Of a stretch of DNA of 23,734 nucleotides, positions 8,485 to 16,333 are shown in pieces (position 1 is the first letter of the stretch; the number at the start of each line of letters is the position of its first letter). This DNA is from Macondimonas sp035325645 (GTDB lineage: Bacteria; Pseudomonadota; Gammaproteobacteria; UBA5335), in NCBI GenBank assembly GCA_035325645.1, contig DAOKZK010000036.1:1-23734 (forward strand), written 5' to 3'. The position numbers and the translations under genes were made by a program. Under the pieces are notes generated by a model, which searched no databases, was not told the DNA's origin, and was given only the letters and a program-made list of their open reading frames with translations.

Positions 8485-9696
8485 ATGGCGGCTGGAACCA
8501 TTCCTTTCGACCCGATGCCCTCGCTGCGCGGGATCCGCGTAAGTGCGGTCCAGGCCGGCATTCGCAAGGCGGGCCGGCGCGATCTGGTCGTCTTTGAGCT
8601 CGGTCCCGCGGCGACCACAGCGGCCGTCTTCACCCGCAATGCGTTTTGTGCCGCGCCGGTGATCGTGGCGCGCGCCCATCTGTGCGCGGCGCGCCCTCGC
8701 GCGCTGGTGATCAACACCGGTAACGCCAATGCCGGCACGGGCGCCGCGGGTGAGGCGGCGGCGCGCGCCTGCTGCGCCGCGCTGGCCGAGCGGCTCGGGT
8801 GCGCGCCCGAGGCCGTGCTGCCGTTTTCCACCGGCGTCATCGGCGAACCCTTGCCGGTGGATCGCCTGACCGCAGCGCTGCCGGGGGCCGTGGCGGCGCT
8901 TGCGCCCGACGGCTGGGCCGGTGCGGCTTGGGGCATCCTGACCACCGACACCCAGCCCAAGGCCGTCAGCCGTACCTTCGAATGGGACGGGTACACGGTC
9001 ACAGTGAACGGCATCGCCAAGGGCGCCGGCATGATCCGGCCCGATATGGCGACCATGCTGGCCTTCGTCGCCGTGGATGCGACCATCGACCCGGCTGACC
9101 TGCAGGGCGCGCTCGAGGCCGCGGTCGCCGGCAGCTTCAACTGCATCACGGTCGATGGCGATACCTCCACCAACGACGCCTGCTGCCTCATCGCCACCGG
9201 CGACGGTCCGCGGCTTACCCCGGCCGATCCCGCGTGGTCCGCGTTTCAGGCCGCGCTGGACGAGGTCTGCCTGCAACTGGCCCAGGCCATCGTGCGCGAC
9301 GGCGAGGGCGCCACCAAGTTCATCACCGTGGCGGTCGAGCAGGCGCGCGACGCCGCCGAGGCCCGGCAGGTCGCCGATGCCATCGCGCACTCGCCGCTGG
9401 TCAAGACGGCGTTCTTTGCCAGCGATCCCAACTGGGGACGCATCTTGGCGGCCGTGGGCCGGGCCGGTCTGAGCGAACTGGCGCTGGAGCACGTCGCCAT
9501 CGATCTGGGCGAGGTCGGCGTAGTGCGCGGCGGGGGGCTCGATCCTGCTTATCGCGAGGCGGATGGCCAGCGCGTGATGGCACGTACCGACATCACGATC
9601 ACCGTGCGTCTGGGCCGCGGGGACGCCGGCGTGCGCATCTGGACTTGCGATCTCGGCCACGAATACGTGCGCATCAACGCGGAATACCGTACCTGA
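8485..9696 (+). CDS. argJ: Bifunctional glutamate N-acetyltransferase/ornithine acetyltransferase ArgJ
   Basis: Recycles the acetyl group from N-acetylornithine to glutamate in arginine biosynthesis; bifunctional members can also use acetyl-CoA. The 403-residue product contains the autocleavage site in KGAGMIRPDMATML. Thr190 should become the N-terminal nucleophile of the beta chain after Ala-Thr cleavage. The conserved VINTGNANAGTG, FSTGVIGE, DGEGATKF and SDPNWGRILAAVGRAG segments are all present, and the C-terminus EYVRINAEYRT is intact. The start at 8485 is 3 bases after secA; a later in-frame ATG at 8515 is possible because the first ten residues are not conserved. The sequence does not show whether the enzyme is mono- or bifunctional. 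Confidence 0.95.
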   Translation: MAAGTIPFDPMPSLRGIRVSAVQAGIRKAGRRDLVVFELGPAATTAAVFTRNAFCAAPVIVARAHLCAARPRALVINTGNANAGTGAAGEAAARACCAALAERLGCAPEAVLPFSTGVIGEPLPVDRLTAALPGAVAALAPDGWAGAAWGILTTDTQPKAVSRTFEWDGYTVTVNGIAKGAGMIRPDMATMLAFVAVDATIDPADLQGALEAAVAGSFNCITVDGDTSTNDACCLIATGDGPRLTPADPAWSAFQAALDEVCLQLAQAIVRDGEGATKFITVAVEQARDAAEARQVADAIAHSPLVKTAFFASDPNWGRILAAVGRAGLSELALEHVAIDLGEVGVVRGGGLDPAYREADGQRVMARTDITITVRLGRGDAGVRIWTCDLGHEYVRINAEYRT

Positions 9697-9704
9697 GCCC
9701 AGGA

Positions 9705-10670
9705 ATGACCAGGGCCTGCGTGCCCGTCGCGGTGGGTGTTCTCACCGATGCCGAGGGCCGTGTCTTGGTGGCACGCCGGGCTGCCGGCAAACCTTGGGCC
9801 GGTTGTTGGGAGTTCCCCGGCGGTAAGCGTGAGGCGGGTGAGAGCCGTATGCAGGCGCTGCGCCGGGAATTGCACGAAGAACTCGGAATCTCCGTGGACA
9901 GCGCCACCCCCCTGATCCGTCTGCCGCCGCAGCCCGATACACGGCCTCAGGTCGCTCTGGACGTCTGGCGGGTACAGAATTACCGCGGCGAGCCGGTAGG
10001 GTTGGAGGGTCAGGAGCTGCGGTGGGTCGATGCGGCCGAACTCGATGCGCTGGACATGCCGCCCGCCAATCGCGTCATCCGCACGGCCTGGCGGCTGCCG
10101 GAGCGCTACCTCATCACGCCGCCTGATCCCATGCCCCTGGCGCGACTGATCGACGGTTTGCGCTGCGCGGTACAGCAGGGCATCGGGCTGATCCAGGTCC
10201 GTCGGCCACACGCAACCACTGCCGAATTGCTTGCTTTGGCCGAGGCGATGGCGCCGGCGCGCGCGGCAGGCGACCTGGTCTTGTTGCTGAATGCCGCGCC
10301 CGAGCGAGCCCGCGCTTTGGGTTATGACGGCGTGCATCTCAGCGGCGCCCGGCTGGCGAGTCTCGACGCGCGCCCGGCGCATCTGGCCTGGGTGGGTGCT
10401 TCCTGTCACGATGGCGCCGATCTGGTGCGGGCGGCGGCGCTGGAGCTGGATTTCGCGGTGCTTTCGCCGGTGCGTGCGACACCGGGCCATGCGGGCGCCT
10501 CGCCCTTGGGCTGGCGGACGTGGGCGCGGCAAGTCCGCGCGGCACGATTGCCGGTGTACGCGCTGGGGGGGATGGTCGAGACTGACTTGCCCTGCGCGCG
10601 GCGCCTGGGCGGCCAAGGCATCGCCGGGATCCGCGGATTGTGGCCCGCCACCCGGGGCGATACTCCGTGA
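9705..10670 (+). CDS. Nudix hydrolase fused to thiamine-phosphate-synthase-like (TenI) domain
   Basis: 321-residue two-domain protein. The N-terminal half (about residues 6-130) is MutT-like, with a complete Nudix box G40-x5-E46-x7-R54-E55-L56-x-E58-E59-x-G61-I62. It should hydrolyse a nucleoside diphosphate derivative such as 8-oxo-dGTP, to judge from its MutT likeness. The C-terminal half (about residues 140-315) resembles ThiE/TenI barrels: GIGLIQVRRP, YDGVHLSGARL, WVGASCHDGADL, FAVLSPVRATPGH and LPVYALGGM. The ThiE diphosphate-binding motif is altered, so thiamine phosphate synthase activity should not be assumed. The fusion next to argJ is known in other gammaproteobacteria, including Pseudomonas. 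The start ATG at 9705 has AGGA immediately upstream with almost no spacing, so initiation may be weak or coupled to argJ, which ends 8 bases earlier. Confidence 0.85.
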   Translation: MTRACVPVAVGVLTDAEGRVLVARRAAGKPWAGCWEFPGGKREAGESRMQALRRELHEELGISVDSATPLIRLPPQPDTRPQVALDVWRVQNYRGEPVGLEGQELRWVDAAELDALDMPPANRVIRTAWRLPERYLITPPDPMPLARLIDGLRCAVQQGIGLIQVRRPHATTAELLALAEAMAPARAAGDLVLLLNAAPERARALGYDGVHLSGARLASLDARPAHLAWVGASCHDGADLVRAAALELDFAVLSPVRATPGHAGASPLGWRTWARQVRAARLPVYALGGMVETDLPCARRLGGQGIAGIRGLWPATRGDTP

Positions 10671-10743
10671 GCCGCAGGCACCCATCGGCTCGATCAGCCA
10701 CAGCCCCGGATTCGGCGCGCGGGGCGTCGCGGAGGTGTGCACC

Positions 10744-13305
10744 ATGAGGCTGCGCGGGGACAGACTCAAGCAAAGGCTGGCACGTTGGCGCACGCCGCTG
10801 ATGATGCTCGTCGTGGCGCTCATCGGCGCGCTGGTGCTGGGTGGACTGCGCCATCTGGTGCAGAGCCTGGACTACGAAGCGCTCATGCACGCCATGGCGA
10901 CGACGCCTCGCGATCGCATCGCGCTGGCAGTGCTGGCCACGATGATGAGCTATCTCGCTCTGACCGGTTACGACTTCTCGGCCCTGCGCTACCTGGGCAT
11001 CCGGATGCGCCCGGCCACGACGCTGCTGACCGCCTTCATGGCCTACGCCGTGGGCAACTCGGTGGGGCTCGGTGTCATGACCGGCGGTGCGGTACGCATG
11101 CGCCTCTACACGGCTGCGGGACTCGACACAGGGCAGGTTTTTCGCATCATCGGCTTCAATGCCGGGGCCTTCGGTCTGGGGGTCACGGTTTTCGGCGCTG
11201 CGGGTATGCTGGCCGGCGCCGAGCACGTCACGAGCCTCCTGCCGCTGCCGGCAGGGCTGCTTCAGGTCGCCGCCGCTTCGATCTTGCTCGCGGTCGGCGG
11301 GCTCCTCGGGCTCGCCGCTTGGCGCAGCCGATTCAGACTGTTTGGTCGGCAGGTGGAATTGCCCTCGGCGCGGCTTCTCGCGCAGCAGATCGGGATCTCG
11401 GTGCTCGACCTGGCGGCCTGCGCCGCGGCGCTGTGGTTTCTGATGCCGGATACCGGCGTGTCGTTTGCCGGGTTTCTGGTCTACTTTGCGATCGCCATCA
11501 GCTTGGGTGTTCTCAGCCATGTGCCGGGCGGGCTGGGGGTTTTCGAGGCGGTCATGCTGCTCGCCTACGGCGCACAGGCGCCCACCGAGTCCGTGCTCGG
11601 TGCCTTGATCCTGTTCCGGGGCGTGTATTTCCTCCTTCCGCTTGCCCTGGCGACGCTGCTGCTGGCCGATCACGAACTGCGCCGTGCCACCGATACGCCG
11701 GTGGGCCGCGCTGCAGCGCGCACGTCCCCACTCCTGCTCGCGATCTTGGTTTTCATTGCCGGCATCTGGCTGCTCGCCTCCGGCGCGACCCCATCCACCA
11801 CTGCCGCAACAGACATCCTGACGCTGCATGTCCCGTTGGCGTTCGTCGAAATCGCCCATCTCCTGGGGGGCGTCGCCGGTCTGGCAATGTTGTTCGTAGC
11901 GCGTGGCCTGCTTCATCGCCTCGACGCCGCGTGGTGGGCCGCCGTGGTCCTTGCCGCGGTGGCGGCCGTGCTCGCCTTGCCCAAGGGCATCGCTTGGACC
12001 GAGGCCTGCGGCCTCTCACTCCTGGGGATCTTTCTCTGGGTCTTCCGGGCCGAGTTCAATCGCCATGCGACGCTGCGCGCCCAGGTGTTCGAGACCGAAT
12101 GGCTGATCGCGGTCGGGCTTGTGGTGACGGCGATGGTGTGGCTCTTGTTCCTGAGCTATCGGGACATCGACTACCGGCACGATCTGTGGTGGCAGTTCGC
12201 CTTTGATGCTCATGTCTCGCGGTCGCTGCGTGTCGTCACCTTGGCCGCTTTTCTCGCAGTGGCGATAGGCTTGTGGCAACTCCTGCGCCCGGCGGGTGTT
12301 GCAGCATTGCCGCCGAGCGCGGCCGAGCTCGTGCGTGCCGCCGATATCGTCCGTCGTCAGGCGTCCGCCGATGCCGCACTTGCCCTGATGGGCGACAAAT
12401 CCCTGTTGTTTTCCGAAGACGGCAGCGCCTTCATCATGTACGGTCAGAGCGGCCGCTACTGGGTGGCTTTGGGGGACCCGGTGGGCCCGGCCGAGTGCGC
12501 GCCGAACCTCGTTTGGCGCTTCGTGGAACTGGCGACTGCGCACGGGCATCGCGCCGTTTTCTATCAGGTCACCCCGTCTGCGTTGCCTTGGTACCTCGAC
12601 GCCGGGTTGCGTGCGTACAAACTGGGTGAGTCCGCCTATGTGCCACTGCCCGACTTCGACCTGAAAGGCCCGGCGCGGGCCCCATTGCGCCATGCCTACA
12701 GTCGCGCCCAGCGCGAAGGTCTGACGCTGGAGATCCTGCCCCCCGAGGCCGTGGATGCCGTGATGGAGGTCCTGCGGAGGATTTCCGATGCTTGGCTCAA
12801 GAGCCGTCATGCGCGTGAGAAGCGGTTCTCGCTCGGTGCGTTCGATCCCGCCTACCTCCGGCGGCTGCCCCTTGCCGTGGCGCGCCATAGAGGCGAGATC
12901 GTTGCTTTCGCCAATCTGCTCACGACCGATGTGCGCGAGGAAGTCCGTGTCGATCTGATGCGGTACCTGCCGACGGCTCCGCCGAGCACCATGGACTACC
13001 TGTTGATCGAACTCATGCTGCGCTATCGGGCACAGGGCGTGGCGCGCTTCGGGCTCGGCATGGCGCCGCTCGCCGGTATGGCGCAGCACGAGCGCGCGCC
13101 GACCTGGCAACAGGTCGGACGGTTGTTCTACGAGCGCGGCGAGCGCTACTACAACTTTCAGGGTGTGCGCCGTTTCAAGGAGAAGTTTGCCCCGGTCTGG
13201 GAGCCGCGCTATCTCGCGGCGCCGGGTGGTATGGCACCGCTGCTCGCTTTGGCGGAGGTGACGAGTCTGATCAGTGGCGGGCTGCGCGGCGCGGTGACGA
13301 AGTGA
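10744..13305 (+). CDS. mprF: MprF-type aminoacyl-phosphatidylglycerol synthase/flippase
   Basis: Inner-membrane protein that transfers an amino acid from aminoacyl-tRNA to phosphatidylglycerol and flips the product, lowering surface charge and raising resistance to cationic peptides. The 853-residue size fits full-length MprF. The N-terminal part (to about residue 530) holds many membrane helices, with flippase-type segments such as YAVGNSVGLGVMTGGAVRMRLY and SHVPGGLGVFEAVMLL. The C-terminal DUF2156 synthase domain starts near residue 545 (LMGDKSLLFSEDG), continues through WVALGDPVGP, VDLMRYLP and FGLGMAPLAGM, and ends in RRFKEKFAPVWEPRYLA. The ATG at 10744 has GGAGGTG (10731-10737) at good spacing. 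Whether lysine or alanine is transferred cannot be told. It overlaps the next gene by 4 bases. Confidence 0.92.
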   Translation: MRLRGDRLKQRLARWRTPLMMLVVALIGALVLGGLRHLVQSLDYEALMHAMATTPRDRIALAVLATMMSYLALTGYDFSALRYLGIRMRPATTLLTAFMAYAVGNSVGLGVMTGGAVRMRLYTAAGLDTGQVFRIIGFNAGAFGLGVTVFGAAGMLAGAEHVTSLLPLPAGLLQVAAASILLAVGGLLGLAAWRSRFRLFGRQVELPSARLLAQQIGISVLDLAACAAALWFLMPDTGVSFAGFLVYFAIAISLGVLSHVPGGLGVFEAVMLLAYGAQAPTESVLGALILFRGVYFLLPLALATLLLADHELRRATDTPVGRAAARTSPLLLAILVFIAGIWLLASGATPSTTAATDILTLHVPLAFVEIAHLLGGVAGLAMLFVARGLLHRLDAAWWAAVVLAAVAAVLALPKGIAWTEACGLSLLGIFLWVFRAEFNRHATLRAQVFETEWLIAVGLVVTAMVWLLFLSYRDIDYRHDLWWQFAFDAHVSRSLRVVTLAAFLAVAIGLWQLLRPAGVAALPPSAAELVRAADIVRRQASADAALALMGDKSLLFSEDGSAFIMYGQSGRYWVALGDPVGPAECAPNLVWRFVELATAHGHRAVFYQVTPSALPWYLDAGLRAYKLGESAYVPLPDFDLKGPARAPLRHAYSRAQREGLTLEILPPEAVDAVMEVLRRISDAWLKSRHAREKRFSLGAFDPAYLRRLPLAVARHRGEIVAFANLLTTDVREEVRVDLMRYLPTAPPSTMDYLLIELMLRYRAQGVARFGLGMAPLAGMAQHERAPTWQQVGRLFYERGERYYNFQGVRRFKEKFAPVWEPRYLAAPGGMAPLLALAEVTSLISGGLRGAVTK

Positions 13306-14669
13306 AGCGATCGGCGCTGTTGCTGCTGTTGCTGATTCTCGTCGGCTGCCAACGGGGCGATCCGCCATTGACCAACGGGCGCTTCGATCGGGTCTGGGTC
13401 GATCTGCCCGCAGGCGATATTCGGCAGGTGGTGTTGTGGCTGATGCCAGGCCGCAGCCGCACCGCCATCGATCGGCGTCTCAGCGAGGTGCTGAGGCGCG
13501 AGGGCGCACTGGTGATCAGTGTCAGTGCGCCCGGCCTGCTCGCACGCATGGCCGCGGAAGATGGCGGTTGCAGCCTGCCCGCCGGCGATCTCGACAATCT
13601 GGCTCATGAGGTCGAAGCGCAGCTGGGCTTGGAACGCTATCTGCCGCCGGTGCTGGCTGGACGCGGGATCGGCGCAGCGCTGGTGTATGCCGCGCTGGCG
13701 CAGGCGCCTGTGGACGGCTTCGCCGGCGGCGTGTCGCTCGATTTCGTGCCCGCCCTCCCGAGCGGGATTCCACTGTGTCCCGGGCGCAGCCTCGCCAGCT
13801 CGTTCTCGGCAAAGGGCGGCGTCAGCACCGTTGCGCCGGCAGCGCTTCCCGTCGCACCGTGGTTGGTGGTGGCGAGGGCCGATCTGCAGGCATTGGCGGA
13901 TGTGTTCGTCCGCGAGGTGCCGGGCGCCGAGGCCGTGGCCGGTCTCCCGGTATCGGGCGCGCTGGCGCAAGGCGAGGATGCGCTGCGTGCCGCCTATCGT
14001 CAGCTCACCCGACGCTGGCACGATCAACCCGCCGTGACCCGGCTGAGCGGCGACAGACTGCCCTTGATCGAGGTCCCTGCCAAGGGCGCCGAGGCGCCCG
14101 TCTGGGCACTCGTGCTCAGCGGCGATGGCGGTTGGGCGGGGCTGGGGCGCGATCTGGGCAGCGCCCTGGCGGCGCAGGGGGTGGCGGTGGTGGGCTTCGA
14201 CTCGCTGCGCTATTTCTGGGGACGACGCAGTCCGGAAGGGACGGCGGCGGACCTGCAGCGTATCCTGAGCCAATACCAGGCGCGCTGGCCGGACAAGCGG
14301 CCGCTCCTGATCGGCTATTCGCAGGGCGCGAACGTCCTGCCTTTCGCGTACAACCGGCTGCCGGCCCAGTGGCAGGCGCGCGTGGGCCGGATCGTGTTGC
14401 TTGGGCCCGGCGAGCGGGCGGCCTTCACGTTCCAGGTGAGTCAGTGGTGGCGCAGCGATGCGGGCGATGAAGACGTCCTGCCCGAGGCGAGCCAACTGCC
14501 AGCCGAGCGCACGTTGTGCGTCTACGGGCGGGATGAGGCGAGTGAATCCATCTGTCCGCAGCTCAAGGATCGGCTGCCGGTGATCATGCTGCCCGGCGGA
14601 CACCATTTCGACGGGGATATGGCGCATCTGGCGCGGATCGCCCTGGATATGCCGACAGCGGCCCACTGA
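13302..14669 (+). CDS. VirJ/AcvB-like lipoprotein, probable aminoacyl-phosphatidylglycerol hydrolase
   Basis: 455-residue exported protein with a lipoprotein signal: a short Lys/Arg start, LLLLLLILVGC, and lipobox L-V-G-C, with Cys near residue 16. The C-terminal half is a VirJ-type alpha/beta hydrolase with LSGDGGWAGLGRDLG, a nucleophile elbow GYSQGAN centred on Ser340, and a candidate catalytic His in GGHHFDGD (434-437). The N-terminal half resembles the first lobe of the longer AcvB form, but its elbow-like site reads GRGIG (120-124), with Gly where a Ser would sit. AcvB of Agrobacterium and PA0919 of Pseudomonas aeruginosa sit next to mprF-type genes and hydrolyse aminoacyl-phosphatidylglycerol in the periplasm. 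The GTG start overlaps the mprF stop (GTGA), strongly suggesting one functional unit here. The substrate is inferred. Confidence 0.85.
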   Translation: MKRSALLLLLLILVGCQRGDPPLTNGRFDRVWVDLPAGDIRQVVLWLMPGRSRTAIDRRLSEVLRREGALVISVSAPGLLARMAAEDGGCSLPAGDLDNLAHEVEAQLGLERYLPPVLAGRGIGAALVYAALAQAPVDGFAGGVSLDFVPALPSGIPLCPGRSLASSFSAKGGVSTVAPAALPVAPWLVVARADLQALADVFVREVPGAEAVAGLPVSGALAQGEDALRAAYRQLTRRWHDQPAVTRLSGDRLPLIEVPAKGAEAPVWALVLSGDGGWAGLGRDLGSALAAQGVAVVGFDSLRYFWGRRSPEGTAADLQRILSQYQARWPDKRPLLIGYSQGANVLPFAYNRLPAQWQARVGRIVLLGPGERAAFTFQVSQWWRSDAGDEDVLPEASQLPAERTLCVYGRDEASESICPQLKDRLPVIMLPGGHHFDGDMAHLARIALDMPTAAH

Positions 14670-14705
14670 GCGCGGGCCGTTTCACGCCCCGCTGCGCCTG
14701 ACCGA

Positions 14706-16028
14706 TCAGCTCACCGCTTCGGCGTAGAGATCGTGTTCGTCGGCGTCGGTGACGACCACGCGCAGCTTGTCCCCCGGTTTGACGGTCGGCGCTGCGTCGA
14801 GATAGATCACCCCGTCGATTTCCGGGGCCTCCCCGGCGCTGCGCGCGATGGGCCCTTCCTCGTCCACCGCATCGACGAGCACCTCCAGCGTGCGCCCGAT
14901 CTTCTGCTGCAGGCGCGCCGCGCTGATGGCCGCCTGATGCGCCATCAGTCGCTCGAGGCGCTCCTGCTTCAGCGGCTCGGGCACTGCGTCGGGCAAAGCA
15001 TTGGCGGCTGCGCCCTCGACCGGCGAATAGGTGAAGGCGCCGACCCGATCGAGCTGCGCGGCGGTGAGAAAATCGAGCAGCGCCTCGAAATCGGTCTCGG
15101 TTTCGCCCGGAAAGCCGACGATGAAGGTGCTGCGCAGGGTCAGTTCGGGGCAGATGCGGCGCCAGTCCTGCAGGCGCGCCAGGGTGTTCTCGGCGGCGGC
15201 AGGGCGCTTCATGCTCTTGAGGATGCGCGGGCTGCCGTGCTGCAGCGGCACATCCAGATAGGGCAGGATCGCCCCCTCGGCCATGAGCGGAATCAACTCG
15301 TCGACGTGCGGATAGGGATAGACGTAGTGCAGGCGCACCCAGGCGCCCAGGCTGCTTAAAGCGCGCGCCAGCTCCGTCAGACGGGTACGCACCGGCCGAC
15401 CGTTCCAGAAGTCGGTGCGATATTTCAGGTCCACGCCGTAGGCACTGGTGTCCTGCGAGATCACCAGCAGCTCGCGCACGCCTGCCGCGACCAGTCGTTC
15501 GGCCTCGCCCAGCACGCTGCCGGCCGGACGGCTGACCAGATCGCCGCGCATGGCCGGGATGATGCAGAAGCTGCAACGGTGGTTGCAGCCCTCGGAAATC
15601 TTGAGATAGGCGTAATGGCGCGGGGTCAGCTTGATGCCCTGGGGCGGCACCAGATCGACGTGCGGATCGTGGGGTGCGGGCGGCAGATGGTCGTGTACCG
15701 CCGCCATCACCTGCTCGTAGGCGTGCGGGCCGGTCACCGCCAGCACGGCCGGGTGCACCGCCCGGATGTCCTCTGGCTGCGCGCCCATGCAACCGGTGAC
15801 GATGACCCGGCCGTTTTCCGCCAGCGCCTCGCCGATCGCCTCGAGCGATTCGGCTTTGGCGGCGTCGATGAAGCCGCAGGTGTTCACCACCACGAGATCG
15901 GCATCGGCGTAGCTCGGCGAGACGGCGTAGCCCTCGCGGCGCAGCTCAGTGAGGATGCGCTCGGAGTCCACCAGCGCCTTGGGGCAGCCGAGACTGACGA
16001 AACCGACTTTGGGGGTCTGTGGGGGCAT
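14706..16028 (-). CDS. rimO: Ribosomal protein S12 methylthiotransferase RimO
   Basis: Radical-SAM enzyme that adds a methylthio group to an aspartate of ribosomal protein S12. The 440-residue product has the N-terminal UPF0004 domain with three cluster cysteines C15 (SLGCPKALVDSE), C51 (NTCGFID) and C80 (TGCMGAQ). The radical-SAM motif C148-x3-C152-x2-C155 lies in EGCNHRCSFCIIP, and a C-terminal TRAM domain starts around RTLEVLVDAVDEEG. SLGCPKALVDSE and the TRAM spacing fit RimO rather than MiaB. No convincing Shine-Dalgarno precedes the ATG at 16028. It is convergent with the virJ-like gene, with a 36-base gap in which no intrinsic terminator was seen, and divergent from the dehydrogenase genes. 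Confidence 0.95.
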   Translation of the reverse strand: MPPQTPKVGFVSLGCPKALVDSERILTELRREGYAVSPSYADADLVVVNTCGFIDAAKAESLEAIGEALAENGRVIVTGCMGAQPEDIRAVHPAVLAVTGPHAYEQVMAAVHDHLPPAPHDPHVDLVPPQGIKLTPRHYAYLKISEGCNHRCSFCIIPAMRGDLVSRPAGSVLGEAERLVAAGVRELLVISQDTSAYGVDLKYRTDFWNGRPVRTRLTELARALSSLGAWVRLHYVYPYPHVDELIPLMAEGAILPYLDVPLQHGSPRILKSMKRPAAAENTLARLQDWRRICPELTLRSTFIVGFPGETETDFEALLDFLTAAQLDRVGAFTYSPVEGAAANALPDAVPEPLKQERLERLMAHQAAISAARLQQKIGRTLEVLVDAVDEEGPIARSAGEAPEIDGVIYLDAAPTVKPGDKLRVVVTDADEHDLYAEAVS

Positions 16029-16333
16029 GGATGAGGCGTCCGGGCGCTGCGGAGGGCGAGTGATTTTATCGATCTTTCCGGGGCTTGGGAAATGCGCGCG
16101 GCTATTGGGTGCGGGGGCCTGCAGGTGCCGCCGACGGGCTTTGCGGACCCTGCAGACGCCTGCGCGTGTCGGACGGCCATCGAGCGCCGTGCCCGTCGTG
16201 GGCGGTGAATGTATTGACAGGGGTCGATTGCCTTTTGATCAATCATTGCCCAACATAACCGGTTTGTTTTTCCTGCCCGGCCGGGGATTTTCTCGCGCCG
16301 TTTCCAGCCTTGTCCGATGAAGAGGATCCACCC
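16029..16333. other. Intergenic region between divergent rimO and acyl-CoA dehydrogenase genes
   Basis: 305 bases without a supported gene. The rimO-proximal half is GC-rich and the dehydrogenase-proximal half (about 16205-16275) is AT-richer. It holds a candidate rimO promoter, a TTGACA (16214-16219) with no good -10 partner, and two 8-bp palindromes, TTGATCAA (16235-16242) and AACCGGTT (16257-16264), centred 22 bases apart. These could be operator half-sites for the dehydrogenase genes, but no known operator is matched. Confidence 0.6.
16063..16091 (-). promoter_or_regulatory. Candidate rimO promoter
   Basis: On the minus strand TTCCCA (16091-16086), a 17-base spacer and TAAAAT (16068-16063) precede rimO by about 35 bases. 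The -10 matches 5 of 6 and the -35 matches 4 of 6 consensus positions. Confidence 0.4.

Noticed and set aside
8485..8514. First ten codons of argJ as doubtful
   Set aside because: They are not conserved and a start at 8515 is possible, but the 3-base gap to secA makes the start at 8485 acceptable, so the longer form was kept.
10339..11916. Open frame of 525 codons opposite mprF, and similar long frames at 12016-13368 and 13209-14666
   Set aside because: Gln/Arg/His-rich shadow translations of mprF and the virJ-like gene; codon-position bias belongs to the plus strand.
14670..14705. Search for a terminator between the convergent virJ-like gene and rimO
   Set aside because: No hairpin followed by a T run was seen on either strand in these 36 bases.
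14584..15792. Second minus-strand frame of 402 codons overlapping rimO
   Set aside because: Alternate-frame reading of rimO, Arg/Gly/Ala-rich, no motifs; rimO in the other frame has all cluster cysteines.
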